This document shows positions 1 through 8,490 of a stretch of 64,000 bases of DNA, in pieces. Both the position numbers and the translations under genes were made by a program. Below the pieces are notes generated by a model. That model was not told the DNA's origin. It ran no database searches and was given only the letters and a program-made list of their open reading frames with translations. Source of the stretch: Massilia violaceinigra (GTDB lineage: Bacteria > Pseudomonadota > Gammaproteobacteria > Burkholderiales > Burkholderiaceae_D). Where the stretch lies: NCBI RefSeq assembly GCF_002752675.1, contig NZ_CP024608.1, positions 2,418,001 to 2,482,000 on the forward strand. The letters run 5' to 3'. The first letter of the stretch is position 1. Every line of letters begins with the position of its first letter.

Positions 1-395
1 ACGCGCAGCGCGTCGGCCCGCATGTTTTCCACCGTCGGCACGCCGCTGCTGCGGCCGTAGCCGCGGTAGTCGAACACGGCCACATTGCTGCCGCAGGCGG
101 CCAGCAGCGGCAGCACGTCGCGCGCATGCTGGTCGAGGTGGAAGGCGTTGCCGCCGAAGTAGAGCACGGTGATGGCCGCGCCGGCACGCGCCAGATACAC
201 CCCGCGCAGGGTGGCGCCGTCCGGCGTGGCGACCGTTTCCCCGGTCACGCTGTAGGCGGGCAGCAGTGCCGCGACATCGACCCGCGCCAGCGCGGGCGCG
301 TCCTTGCCGTCGGGATGGATGAAATTTTTCTCTTCGATTTGCATGGTGCCGCATCCGGCCAGGCCGATGGCGAGCAATAAAGCAGGAAAACGCAT
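1..395 (-). CDS. alpha/beta hydrolase lipoprotein, partial (C-terminus outside window)
   Basis: The reading frame starts at 395 and is open to the window edge, giving about 131 residues. The N-terminus is a lipoprotein signal peptide with lipobox LAGC, so export and membrane anchoring are predicted. Further in are the strand YFGGNAFH (oxyanion-hole region) and FDYRGYGRSSG, both typical of Bem46/YfhR-like alpha/beta hydrolases. The nucleophile elbow and the rest of the triad would lie beyond the edge, so catalytic competence cannot be judged. Substrate unknown; an esterase or peptidase role is only inferred from the fold. Confidence 0.8.
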   Translation of the reverse strand, partial: MRFPALLLAIGLAGCGTMQIEEKNFIHPDGKDAPALARVDVAALLPAYSVTGETVATPDGATLRGVYLARAGAAITVLYFGGNAFHLDQHARDVLPLLAACGSNVAVFDYRGYGRSSGVPTVENMRADALR

Positions 396-422
396 GGGGT
401 TTCTCGGTGAGGGATGGGAACA

Positions 423-452
423 GGGACATACCCGTCAGGGACGTACCCGTCA
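423..452. repeat. 15-bp tandem direct repeat, two copies
   Basis: Two adjacent copies of a 15-base unit (GGGACATACCCGTCA and GGGACGTACCCGTCA) differ at one base. They lie in the short spacer between two divergent-looking lipoprotein genes that are in fact both on the minus strand. Function unknown. Confidence 0.6.
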
Positions 453-547
453 GGGGCGCGCGCCGGTAGCGCGCACAAGGCGCGCCCGGGCATTATCGGC
501 GATTCTGATTGGGGCCGCGAACGGGCGGCCCCGGTACGCTGGGGAGA

Positions 548-808
548 CTACTTCTGGTTGCTGGCAAGTTCCTTGCGCCGCGCCGCGATGGCTTGTTTGA
601 CGGTCATCTTGTAATCGATGTCCTGCGCCATCGTGTGCTGTGCGACGTAGGAAACAAGCAGCTCGGCTTCTTCAGGCGACAAGGCTTCTTTTACTGCCTT
701 GCCCTTGACCGGGTCGCCGCTCTCGGCCAGCGTGACGTCGAGCGGTCCGTTGCAGGCGGCTAGCAGCAGAGGGAAACACACACACGCCAAGAACAGGTTT
801 TTCATCAT
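548..808 (-). CDS. small putative lipoprotein
   Basis: An 86-residue product. The start at 808 is chosen because it directly gives a hydrophobic signal peptide ending in lipobox LLAAC; a longer in-frame start at 844 would put 12 odd residues before it. The mature part is charged and helical (KAVKEALSPEEAELL, KQAIAARRKEL) with no recognisable domain. I do not recognise a family. It is an envelope lipoprotein by prediction only. Confidence 0.65.
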   Translation of the reverse strand: MMKNLFLACVCFPLLLAACNGPLDVTLAESGDPVKGKAVKEALSPEEAELLVSYVAQHTMAQDIDYKMTVKQAIAARRKELASNQK

Positions 809-912
809 CGTTTCACTCCAATGAAAGTAACCATAACTTAACATAGTCCTATCAAAAATGCCTTTTTAAAAACATTTAATTTTTGTTAAGCAACGTGTGT
901 GTTGTTTGTGCG

Positions 913-3345
913 TTACTGCTTTGCTTTGCCCTTGTGGCTGATGGCAATACGCTTGTACGCCGGATCGGCCGCGATCTGCGTTTCCGTAAAGGGCAGGGTG
1001 GGCCAGGTTTTACGCGAATACAGCTCGGTCTGGTCGGCGTAGTGGGGCGAGGCCGGGTCGACCGACTGGCCATACGCGAGCACGGCTTGCGCCTGCGGGC
1101 CGTTGCGGTCGAACATCACGGTCTGCACGTAGCTGCTGCCTTCGGTCGCCTCGCGTCCCCCGCCGGCCAGCGCTTCGCTGACGATCACGTTGTAGATGCC
1201 GTACTGGTAGCGCCCGCCGTGGATCGGAATGCGTTTGCCGCCGCGCTCGCTCTGCTGCACCTGGCCCCAGGTGGTATCGAGCCCCCAGCCGTTCGCTTCC
1301 ATCTCGAGCACTGCGGTCGCCAGGGCCGTGCGCAGGGTGGTCATGCTGGCCGCGTCGTCCAGGCGCAGGCCGCGCGGCGTGTTGACCGGATCGGCCGGGT
1401 TGAAGGGCACGGCCCAGAACAGGGGCGTGCCGTACAGCTGGTCCCACATGCTGGAGAAGTAGCCGAAGCCGATATTGGCGTCCAGGTTGGCCGTGTGGTC
1501 CCAGGTGCGCAACCTGGCGCAGGGCAGCGTCAGGTCGACCATCGTGCCGTCGGCCGCCGCCAGGCGGGCCCCGTCGCAGGCGCGCAGCATGTCGGCCATG
1601 GTCTGGCTGGCGTAGTAGGCGCGGTTGCTGAACAACAGCGCTTGCAGCTGGCTTACCGACATGCGCCGTCCGGCCAGGCCGTCCGTGCCCGCCAGGCGCG
1701 CCTGCAACTGGGAAATGCCGATCCGCGTGCGCCCGCTTTGTTCCTGCGCGTCGACACTGACGATCGCGGGGAAGCCGGTCAGCGGCGCCGCCGGATTGCT
1801 CAGCCAGGCGCTGTCGTTCGAGTTCTGGACGTAATCGTCGCGTTCCAGGCGCGGCAGGCTGGCCCCGGCGAAAATGCCGCTCTGGGGCGCGGCCGGGTCA
1901 GTGCCGGGATTGCAGGCGCTGGTCGAGGCGTCGAGCACCAGCACGCCGCCGGCCGCCAGCTCCCTGAACGCGGCCGGCACGCAGGCTTTTTCCTTGGCCA
2001 GCGGTACGTTCGGCACCACGGTCACGTCCATCAGCAGAGTCTTGCCATCCTTGTCCACCGCCACGGTGTTCACCCATGGCAAGCCGACGATGCGGTCGAT
2101 GCCTTCGCGCAGCTCGCCCAGGCTGCGCGCGCTGTTCATCGCCCGCCATTGTGCCAGCATGCGGTGATTGCCCATGTTGGCGTCGAGCAGGGTGTAGGCG
2201 TTCTTGCGGTTCCATTCCAGCATGTTCGGCAGATGCATCACCACGCCCAGCGGGGTCTGGTAAAAATCATGGCTGCGCGTGGCCAGGCTGCCGTCGGCCT
2301 GGCGCACCTCGACGTCGATTCGCTTGCGCGTCATGCTCTGGACCTTGCCGTCGACCAGGTAGCGGGTCGGATCTAGCGGGTCGAGCTGTAACTGGTGCAA
2401 GGTGAAGTGGCTGGAGGTGTTGTTGGTGTGGGTCCAGGCCACGTCCTTGTTGAAGCCGATGCTGACCATCGGCATGCCGCCGAGCGAGGCGCCCATCACA
2501 TCGAGCTTGCCCGGAATGGTCAGGTGCAACTGGTAGAAGCGCAAGTCGCCCTTCCACCAGTTATGCGGATTGGCCAGCAGCATGCCTTGTCCGTTCTCGG
2601 TGGCATCTTTACCCAGCGCCACGCCGTTGCTGCCGGTGCGGGCGTGCTGCTGTTGCCAGTATTGCGGATCGACCGCGCTGGGGCCGCCGCGGCGCGGGAA
2701 CGCCGCCCGCGACGATGCCGGTGCCGCGGCCGAGCCCGGTGGCGCGGCGGCGACCAGCATGTCGATGAAATGGCTGCCTGCCCCTTCGGCGGCATAGCGG
2801 CGCACGATTTTCACCATGTCGCCGGTGGTCATGCTGCGCACCCAGGCGCCGTTCTTGCAGGCTTCCGGCAAGCCGCCCTTGCCGCGCTCGTCGAGATACT
2901 GGTTGTAGCCGGCCACATAGCCTTCGACCAGCGCGCGCATGGGCGCCGGCTGTTCGCGCCAGGCGGTGGCCACCGCTTCCGGGTCGTTGATCAGGCGATA
3001 GAAGTAGTCCGAGGCCAGGTTGGGGGCCGTGTCTTCGGTTGCGCCGCGCGCGTCGGCACCGAAATACTTGGCGCGTTCGCCGTTGGCGGTGACGATGCGC
3101 TCGGCCATCAGGCAGATATTGTCTTGCGCGTATGCATAGCCGATGCCGTAGCCGAGGCCGCCGTCATCATCGGCCTTGATGTGCGGAATGCCGTAAGCGG
3201 TGCGGCGGATCTCGGCGGCGTAGCCAGGCCCCGGTTCGGACGCTGTGTTGTCGTCGTTGCCGCAGCCGGCGGTCAGCGTGAGCAGGATGGCGGCGGCGCT
3301 GGTGCGCAGCAAGCGCAGTTGAGCGGGGTACGAGGGTGCGATCAT
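913..3345 (-). CDS. penicillin acylase family protein (Ntn-hydrolase), lipoprotein
   Basis: About 810 residues, the usual size for a penicillin amidase/acyl-homoserine-lactone acylase precursor. The start at 3345 is preferred over 3444 because it gives a short signal peptide with lipobox LTAGC. The alpha part contains RTAYGIPHIKADD and YAQDNICLMAER, both family hallmarks. The precursor would be cut before Ser239 in TGSNGVALG, which becomes the N-terminal nucleophile of the beta subunit. Substrates in the family include beta-lactams, N-acyl-homoserine lactones and lipopeptides; which applies here cannot be read from sequence. A close paralogue lies at 5509-7956. Confidence 0.88.
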   Translation of the reverse strand: MIAPSYPAQLRLLRTSAAAILLTLTAGCGNDDNTASEPGPGYAAEIRRTAYGIPHIKADDDGGLGYGIGYAYAQDNICLMAERIVTANGERAKYFGADARGATEDTAPNLASDYFYRLINDPEAVATAWREQPAPMRALVEGYVAGYNQYLDERGKGGLPEACKNGAWVRSMTTGDMVKIVRRYAAEGAGSHFIDMLVAAAPPGSAAAPASSRAAFPRRGGPSAVDPQYWQQQHARTGSNGVALGKDATENGQGMLLANPHNWWKGDLRFYQLHLTIPGKLDVMGASLGGMPMVSIGFNKDVAWTHTNNTSSHFTLHQLQLDPLDPTRYLVDGKVQSMTRKRIDVEVRQADGSLATRSHDFYQTPLGVVMHLPNMLEWNRKNAYTLLDANMGNHRMLAQWRAMNSARSLGELREGIDRIVGLPWVNTVAVDKDGKTLLMDVTVVPNVPLAKEKACVPAAFRELAAGGVLVLDASTSACNPGTDPAAPQSGIFAGASLPRLERDDYVQNSNDSAWLSNPAAPLTGFPAIVSVDAQEQSGRTRIGISQLQARLAGTDGLAGRRMSVSQLQALLFSNRAYYASQTMADMLRACDGARLAAADGTMVDLTLPCARLRTWDHTANLDANIGFGYFSSMWDQLYGTPLFWAVPFNPADPVNTPRGLRLDDAASMTTLRTALATAVLEMEANGWGLDTTWGQVQQSERGGKRIPIHGGRYQYGIYNVIVSEALAGGGREATEGSSYVQTVMFDRNGPQAQAVLAYGQSVDPASPHYADQTELYSRKTWPTLPFTETQIAADPAYKRIAISHKGKAKQ

Positions 3346-3500
3346 GGCGGTCTTATGTCGGTGGAGTAGACGGGACCGCAGTGTCGCCAATTGACAAATA
3401 TGTAACAAGGATTTTACAAAAAGCACCGCGCAACGCCACCGCACGGGGCGCTGCGCGCTACGCGCCGATGCAGCCTATTGCATCGGCACAGGGATGCGTG

Positions 3501-4142
3501 TCAGGCGCGCCGCCGGCTTGCCAGCGCGCCTACGCACAGCAGTCCCAGCGCCAGCATGGCGTAGTGCGATGGTTCGGGCACGGCCGGCACGCCGTTATCG
3601 ACCGTGCTCACGAAATAGGCGTCGATCGGATTGGGCGTGAAGGTGGTATAGCCGAAGTCGGGATTGATGAAGAAGTCGCTGCCGCCGGTATAGCTGTCGT
3701 TCCACGCTGAGTTGTTGACGCCGTAATACTCCACGACCTGCATGTCGCCCTCGGACTTGCCAAAAATTTCAAAGGCCAGCACATCGCCGGCTTTGACGGC
3801 GATGTTGTACGGCCGAAAATCGAACGTCACGGTGGACCAGGTCTTGTCGACCAGCTGGGAGGTCGAGATGATGTTGCCCGTGCCCTCCACGCGGTCGAGA
3901 ATGTTCATATTATCGAAGGTGTCTTTCGTGCCGGTGGTGAACACCTGCACCGAATTGAGAAACCCCGACACGCCCACGGTAAACGTCTGGGCACGCCGGA
4001 AGGTGTCCCACGAGATCGATGCGCTGCTGTTCATGGCACTGACATTGTCGGGGACGTGGCTCTGGTCGATGACAACGACGGCCTGCGCGGAGGCCGTTGT
4101 GGCCAGCAGGCAGCAGGTAGCGAGAAGTTGGGTGGGATTCAT
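3501..4142 (-). CDS. PEP-CTERM sorting domain protein
   Basis: A 213-residue secreted protein. The start at 4142 gives a clean signal peptide ending ASAQA. The C-terminus carries VPEPSHYAM, a hydrophobic segment and a terminal RRR, the tripartite PEP-CTERM signal recognised by EpsH/exosortase. The central part is beta-rich without a domain I recognise. Such proteins are exported and processed in exopolysaccharide-producing bacteria. No exosortase gene is in this window, so it must be encoded elsewhere. Confidence 0.85.
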   Translation of the reverse strand: MNPTQLLATCCLLATTASAQAVVVIDQSHVPDNVSAMNSSASISWDTFRRAQTFTVGVSGFLNSVQVFTTGTKDTFDNMNILDRVEGTGNIISTSQLVDKTWSTVTFDFRPYNIAVKAGDVLAFEIFGKSEGDMQVVEYYGVNNSAWNDSYTGGSDFFINPDFGYTTFTPNPIDAYFVSTVDNGVPAVPEPSHYAMLALGLLCVGALASRRRA

Positions 4143-4203
4143 GCGGTTCTCCAAGCGGTTAGTTGTGAACGGGGGGCAATGTGCAATCAACCGGGCTGCG
4201 AGA

Positions 4204-5421
4204 TCAGCCCTTGTTGAGGATCTTGGCTACCGGTGCCGGACGCAGGCGGAACGCGTCCGGCATGCGCGAACCGAGCAGCGGGCGCAGGTACAGGCGGAAC
4301 GCGTCGGTGACGTCGGTGCCGCACTCGCTGATGAAGGCGTCGTCCATCACGCGCGTCTTGCCGGCCACGCTTTCCAGCGGCACCAGTTCGTAGTCGACCG
4401 AGTAGTAGCCGGTGCGCTTGATCGCCACCGAACCGTCGCGCTCGCCCCACATGGCGAACTGCACGGCTTTTTCGCCCACTTCGCGCGCCTCGCGCTGGTC
4501 CACGTCCGAGACGCAGCCGATGAAGGAGCGCTGCAGGTAGCCGAAGGTGTCGCCGCGCACGCGCTTGATGCCGAGCTTGGATTTGATTTCGTCGCACAGC
4601 AGGTCGGCCAGCGCGCCGGTGCCGGACAATTGCACATTACCGTGCGCATCGCGCTCGACTTCGCTCGAGAGCAGGCTGGCGATCGCTTCGCCCGAGGCGT
4701 CGTGGATGCCTTCGGAGACGGCGATCACGCAGCGCCCGTGGCGCTCATACATGGCCTTGACGTCGGCCAGGAATTGTTCGAGCACAAAGGTGCGCTCGGG
4801 GAGGTAAATCAGGTGCGGCCCATCGTCTGGAAACTTTTTCCCGAGCGCCGCGGCGGCGGTCAGGAAGCCGGCGTGGCGCCCCATCACCACGCCCACGTAC
4901 ACGCCGGGCAGGGCCGCGTTGTCGAGGTTGGCGCCGGCGAAGGCTTGCGCGACAAACCGCGCCGCCGAGGGAAAGCCGGGGGTGTGGTCGTTGCCGACCA
5001 AATCGTTATCGATGGTTTTGGGAATGTGGATGCAGCGCAGCGGATAGCCGGCTTTTTGCGCTTCGAGGCTGACGATGCGCACCGTGTCGGAGGAATCGTT
5101 GCCGCCGATGTAGAAGAAATGCTCGATCTCGTGGGCGCGCAGCACCTCGAAAATCTTGTGGCAGTAAGCCAGGTCGGGCTTGTCGCGGGTCGAACCGAGC
5201 GCCGAGGAGGGCGTCAGGCCGACCAGCTCCAGGTTGTGGCTGGTTTCCTGGGTCAGGTCGACGAAGTCTTCGTCGACGATGCCGCGTACCCCGTGCATGG
5301 CGCCGTAGACGCGCGTGACGTTGCGAAAACGGCGCGCTTCGAGCACCACGCCGACCAGCGACTGGTTGATCACGGCGGTGGGTCCGCCTCCCTGTGCGAC
5401 CAGAATTTTTCCTGACGACAT
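4204..5421 (-). CDS. pfp: 6-phosphofructokinase, probably pyrophosphate-dependent
   Basis: A 405-residue PFK-family protein catalysing fructose-6-phosphate phosphorylation in glycolysis. It has QGGGPTAVIN near the N-terminus, GGNDSSDTV at about 106-114 and PKTIDND at 134-140. Asp in place of the ATP-enzyme Gly after GGN, and Lys before TIDND, are features of PPi-using enzymes, which makes the reaction reversible. A ribosome-binding site AAGGAG lies six bases before the ATG at 5421 and touches the alternative ATG at 5427, so 5421 is chosen. It sits between two acylase genes with no obvious functional link. Confidence 0.85.
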   Translation of the reverse strand: MSSGKILVAQGGGPTAVINQSLVGVVLEARRFRNVTRVYGAMHGVRGIVDEDFVDLTQETSHNLELVGLTPSSALGSTRDKPDLAYCHKIFEVLRAHEIEHFFYIGGNDSSDTVRIVSLEAQKAGYPLRCIHIPKTIDNDLVGNDHTPGFPSAARFVAQAFAGANLDNAALPGVYVGVVMGRHAGFLTAAAALGKKFPDDGPHLIYLPERTFVLEQFLADVKAMYERHGRCVIAVSEGIHDASGEAIASLLSSEVERDAHGNVQLSGTGALADLLCDEIKSKLGIKRVRGDTFGYLQRSFIGCVSDVDQREAREVGEKAVQFAMWGERDGSVAIKRTGYYSVDYELVPLESVAGKTRVMDDAFISECGTDVTDAFRLYLRPLLGSRMPDAFRLRPAPVAKILNKG

Positions 5422-5508
5422 GTGCATCTCCTTGATGTGTGGAACAAGCAGCTTGCAGGCAGTCTACCGCCATGGCGGCAGACTGCCGGTTTCGTTACGC
5501 CGGACAGC

Positions 5509-7956
5509 TTACGGCTTGGCGTTCGGCGTGGCGACCGCCTTGCGCGACACCGTCATGGTCGAGAACGCCGGATCGGCCTTGATCTGCGCTTCCGTGTACG
5601 GCTGGGTGATCCATTCCTTCTTGGAGAAGCGCTCGGTCTGGTCAGCGTAATGCTTCGAGGCCGGATCGGTCGATTGCGAGTAGGCCAGCATGGCTTGCGC
5701 CTGCGGGCCGTTCTTGTCGAACGACACGGTCTGGATGTAGCTGGTGCCGTAGATCACTTCCAGCTTGCCGTCCGCGCCCGGCACGCTGCCGATCGCGTTG
5801 TACACGCCATCGGTGCCCTTGCCGCCATGAATCGGGATCTGCCTGGTGCCCCGCGTTGACACCTGCACGTCGCCCCAGCGCGCGTCCTGCGACACGCCCA
5901 TGCGCGCCACGTCCAGCGCCGACGAGGCCAGCGCCTGGCGCACCGTGTTGGCGGCGACCACGTTATCGATGTTCAGGCCGCGCGGGGTATTGACCGGATC
6001 GGCCGGGTTGAACGGCACTGCCCAGATGCCCGGCACGCGCACGATGCGCTCCCACAGGCCGGTGAAGTACAGGTAGCCGATGTTGCTGTCGAGGTTGACG
6101 GTGCGGTCCCACTGGTTCAGGCGTGCGCAGGCGCTGGTGAGGTCGACGCTGGTGCCATCGGCGGCCTGGGCGTTCCTGTCGCCGCGGCACAGGGTCAGCA
6201 CGTCGTCCATGATCTGCTCGGCGTAGTAGACGCGGTTGCTCAGGGCCAGACCCTGCAGTTGCGCGACCGTCATGCGGCGGCCGGCCAGGCCATCGGTGCC
6301 GGCCAGGCGTTTTTCCAGCTGCGAGATGCCCAGGCGCGTACGGCCGAACTGCTCGACATTGTCGACGCTGACGATGTCCGGGAAGCCCGCCAGCGGCGCG
6401 TGCGGATTGGAGAGCCAGGCGCTGTCGTTGGAGTTTTGCACGTAGTCGTTGCGGGTCAGGCGCGGCAGGCTGGCGCCGGCGAAGATGCCGCTCTGGGGCG
6501 CCGTGCTGTCGGTGCCGGGGGCGCAGGCGCTGGTTGCGCCGCTGAGCACGAACAAGCCGCGCGCGGCCAGCGGTTTGAACGGCGCGGGCACGCAGGCGTT
6601 CTGCTTGGCGGTGGTCACGTGCGGCACCACCGTGACATCCATGAACAGGGCGCTGCCTTCCTTGTCGACGGCCAGGGTGTTCACCCATGGCAGGCCGACG
6701 GTGCGGTCGATCGAGGCCTTGAATTCGTCCAGGCTGCGCGCGCTGTTCATGCCGTACCACTGTTCCAGCATGCGGTGATTGCCCATGTTGGCGTCGTTGA
6801 TGGCGTACGCCATGCCGCCGGTCCAGTCGAGCTGGCCGGGAATGACGACCATCGGGCCGAACTGGCTGCTGTAGAAGGTGCGCGACTGCGGGCGCACCAC
6901 GCCGTCGGGACCCTTGACGTCGATGGTGATGGTCTTGCGCTCCATGCTCTGCGGCTTGCCGTCGAACAGGTACTTGGTCGGGTCGGACGGATCCAGCGGC
7001 ATTGCGTGCACGGTGAAGTGGGCCGAATTGTTGACCGTGTGGCTCCACGCCAGGTTCTGGTTGAAGCCGATATTGACCATCGGCATGCCACCGAGGGCGG
7101 CGCCCATGGCGTCGAGCTTGCCGGGGATGGTCAGGTGCAGCTGGTAAAAGCGCAGCGCGCCGCGCCACGGGAAGTGCGGGGTGCCGAGCAGCATGCCCTG
7201 GCCGTTGTCGGTGGCATCCTTGCCCAGCGCCACGGCGTTACTGCCGGTGCGTTCGCGCATCGCGGTCCAGTAGTCGGGGTCCATCGGGTTCATGCCGGCC
7301 TTGGGCGGGAGGGCCGGCATCAGCGGATTCTGGCCCGGCGGCGCCGCGCCCACGATGGCGGGAATGAACTGGCCGGAACTGGCTTCGGCGGCGTAGCGGC
7401 GCAGCAGCTTGACCATGTCGGCCTCGTTCACCTTGCGCACCCAGGCGCCGTTCTTGCACGCGTCCGGCAGGTTGTTCATGCCGGTCTTGTCGAGGTAATC
7501 GTTGTAGCCGGCGACGTAGCCTTCGATCATCGCCTTCATCGGCGCCGAATGGGCATTCCAGGCGGCCTTGACGGCCTCGTCATCGTTGATGATGCGGTAA
7601 AAGAAATCGGTCTGCAGATTCGGAAGGTCCGAGGTCTGGCGCGTCGCGGTCGGGCCGAAGTGTTTCGAGCGCTCGCCGCTGACGGTGGTGAATTCGTCGG
7701 CCATCAGGCAGACATTGTCTTGCGCGTAGGCGGTGGCCACGCCGTAGGCGAGGCTGCCTTCATCGTTGGCCTTGATGTGCGGCACGCCGAACGAGGTGCG
7801 GCTGATTTCGGCCTGGTATTTCAGCGCCGGGTCGTTCGGCTTTTTGGATTCGTCTTTTTTGTCTTCGTTGTTGCAGCCGGCGGTCATGGCCAGGGCAACA
7901 GCGCCGGCAAGCACCAGCAGACGCGGCGCGTGGGGATTCTTGAATGGGATGGTCAT
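5509..7956 (-). CDS. penicillin acylase family protein (Ntn-hydrolase), lipoprotein, paralogue
   Basis: An 815-residue paralogue of the protein at 913-3345, similar over the full length. The signal peptide ends in lipobox MTAGC. RTSFGVPHIKAND and YAQDNVCLMADEF mark the alpha region, and the predicted autoprocessing nucleophile is Ser239 in TGSNAVALG, the same number as in the paralogue. Downstream it has LPWVNTLAVDKEG and NSNDSAWLSNP, the latter containing the Asn that usually helps form the oxyanion hole. Predicted envelope-anchored acylase; substrate unknown. Confidence 0.88.
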   Translation of the reverse strand: MTIPFKNPHAPRLLVLAGAVALAMTAGCNNEDKKDESKKPNDPALKYQAEISRTSFGVPHIKANDEGSLAYGVATAYAQDNVCLMADEFTTVSGERSKHFGPTATRQTSDLPNLQTDFFYRIINDDEAVKAAWNAHSAPMKAMIEGYVAGYNDYLDKTGMNNLPDACKNGAWVRKVNEADMVKLLRRYAAEASSGQFIPAIVGAAPPGQNPLMPALPPKAGMNPMDPDYWTAMRERTGSNAVALGKDATDNGQGMLLGTPHFPWRGALRFYQLHLTIPGKLDAMGAALGGMPMVNIGFNQNLAWSHTVNNSAHFTVHAMPLDPSDPTKYLFDGKPQSMERKTITIDVKGPDGVVRPQSRTFYSSQFGPMVVIPGQLDWTGGMAYAINDANMGNHRMLEQWYGMNSARSLDEFKASIDRTVGLPWVNTLAVDKEGSALFMDVTVVPHVTTAKQNACVPAPFKPLAARGLFVLSGATSACAPGTDSTAPQSGIFAGASLPRLTRNDYVQNSNDSAWLSNPHAPLAGFPDIVSVDNVEQFGRTRLGISQLEKRLAGTDGLAGRRMTVAQLQGLALSNRVYYAEQIMDDVLTLCRGDRNAQAADGTSVDLTSACARLNQWDRTVNLDSNIGYLYFTGLWERIVRVPGIWAVPFNPADPVNTPRGLNIDNVVAANTVRQALASSALDVARMGVSQDARWGDVQVSTRGTRQIPIHGGKGTDGVYNAIGSVPGADGKLEVIYGTSYIQTVSFDKNGPQAQAMLAYSQSTDPASKHYADQTERFSKKEWITQPYTEAQIKADPAFSTMTVSRKAVATPNAKP

Positions 7957-8109
7957 GTAGGTCTCGTGTTAGATACATTGATGGCGCAGCAGTGCGATAT
8001 TTTATATCGAAATTACATCAAAATTGCAGAAATAATAACTTTGCACCGCGGCTGCGGGCGTGGTAGAAATCGGCGTCCGGCAGGCGTCCGGCCGGCGCCG
8101 GCCTCGAGC

Positions 8110-8475
8110 TCAATGTGCTTCTTTCTCCAATGAAGCGAGCTCTGCCTTGCTAAGCGCAGCGCGGGCTTTCTGGTACGACCATGCCAGCAAATCGGCCAGG
8201 AAATCGGCCGGAAAAGCACGCACGTCGACGATCGTCACCCAATGAAACCGCCCCATGTAGCGGGCTGGCTTTACGCCAGGCATGCCGGTCAGTCCGAGGA
8301 ACTGGTCGGGCGCGACACGGATGCTGAAACGCCCCATTTCCGGTTCGCTGGTCTTGAAGTAGGCAAACTTTTTCCCGCCCACCGCATACACCAGGATATT
8401 GCTCGGACTGGCATGCAAGGTTTCAGTTGCATGCGGAAAGGCCCGACAGCGTTGTTGTAACTGTTGCGTGTTCAT
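8110..8475 (-). CDS. MmcQ/YjbR family protein
   Basis: A 121-residue single-domain protein of the MmcQ/YjbR type (CyaY-like fold): FPHATETLH near the start, YAVGGKKFAYF in the middle and GRFHWVTI towards the end match the family pattern. Members are often called DNA-binding but their role is not established. It lies 15 bases downstream of the S9 peptidase gene start side by side on the same strand, so co-transcription with the peptidase is possible. Confidence 0.8.
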   Translation of the reverse strand: MNTQQLQQRCRAFPHATETLHASPSNILVYAVGGKKFAYFKTSEPEMGRFSIRVAPDQFLGLTGMPGVKPARYMGRFHWVTIVDVRAFPADFLADLLAWSYQKARAALSKAELASLEKEAH

Positions 8476-8490
8476 GACAGTGGAAGCGTT

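Noticed and set aside
883..2376. Long plus-strand open frame opposite the acylase gene, and similar ones at 6259-8133, 10540-12525 and 12676-14916
   Set aside because: They are antisense shadows of well-supported genes in GC-rich DNA; their translations are low-complexity (His, Val, Gly, Arg rich) with no domain.
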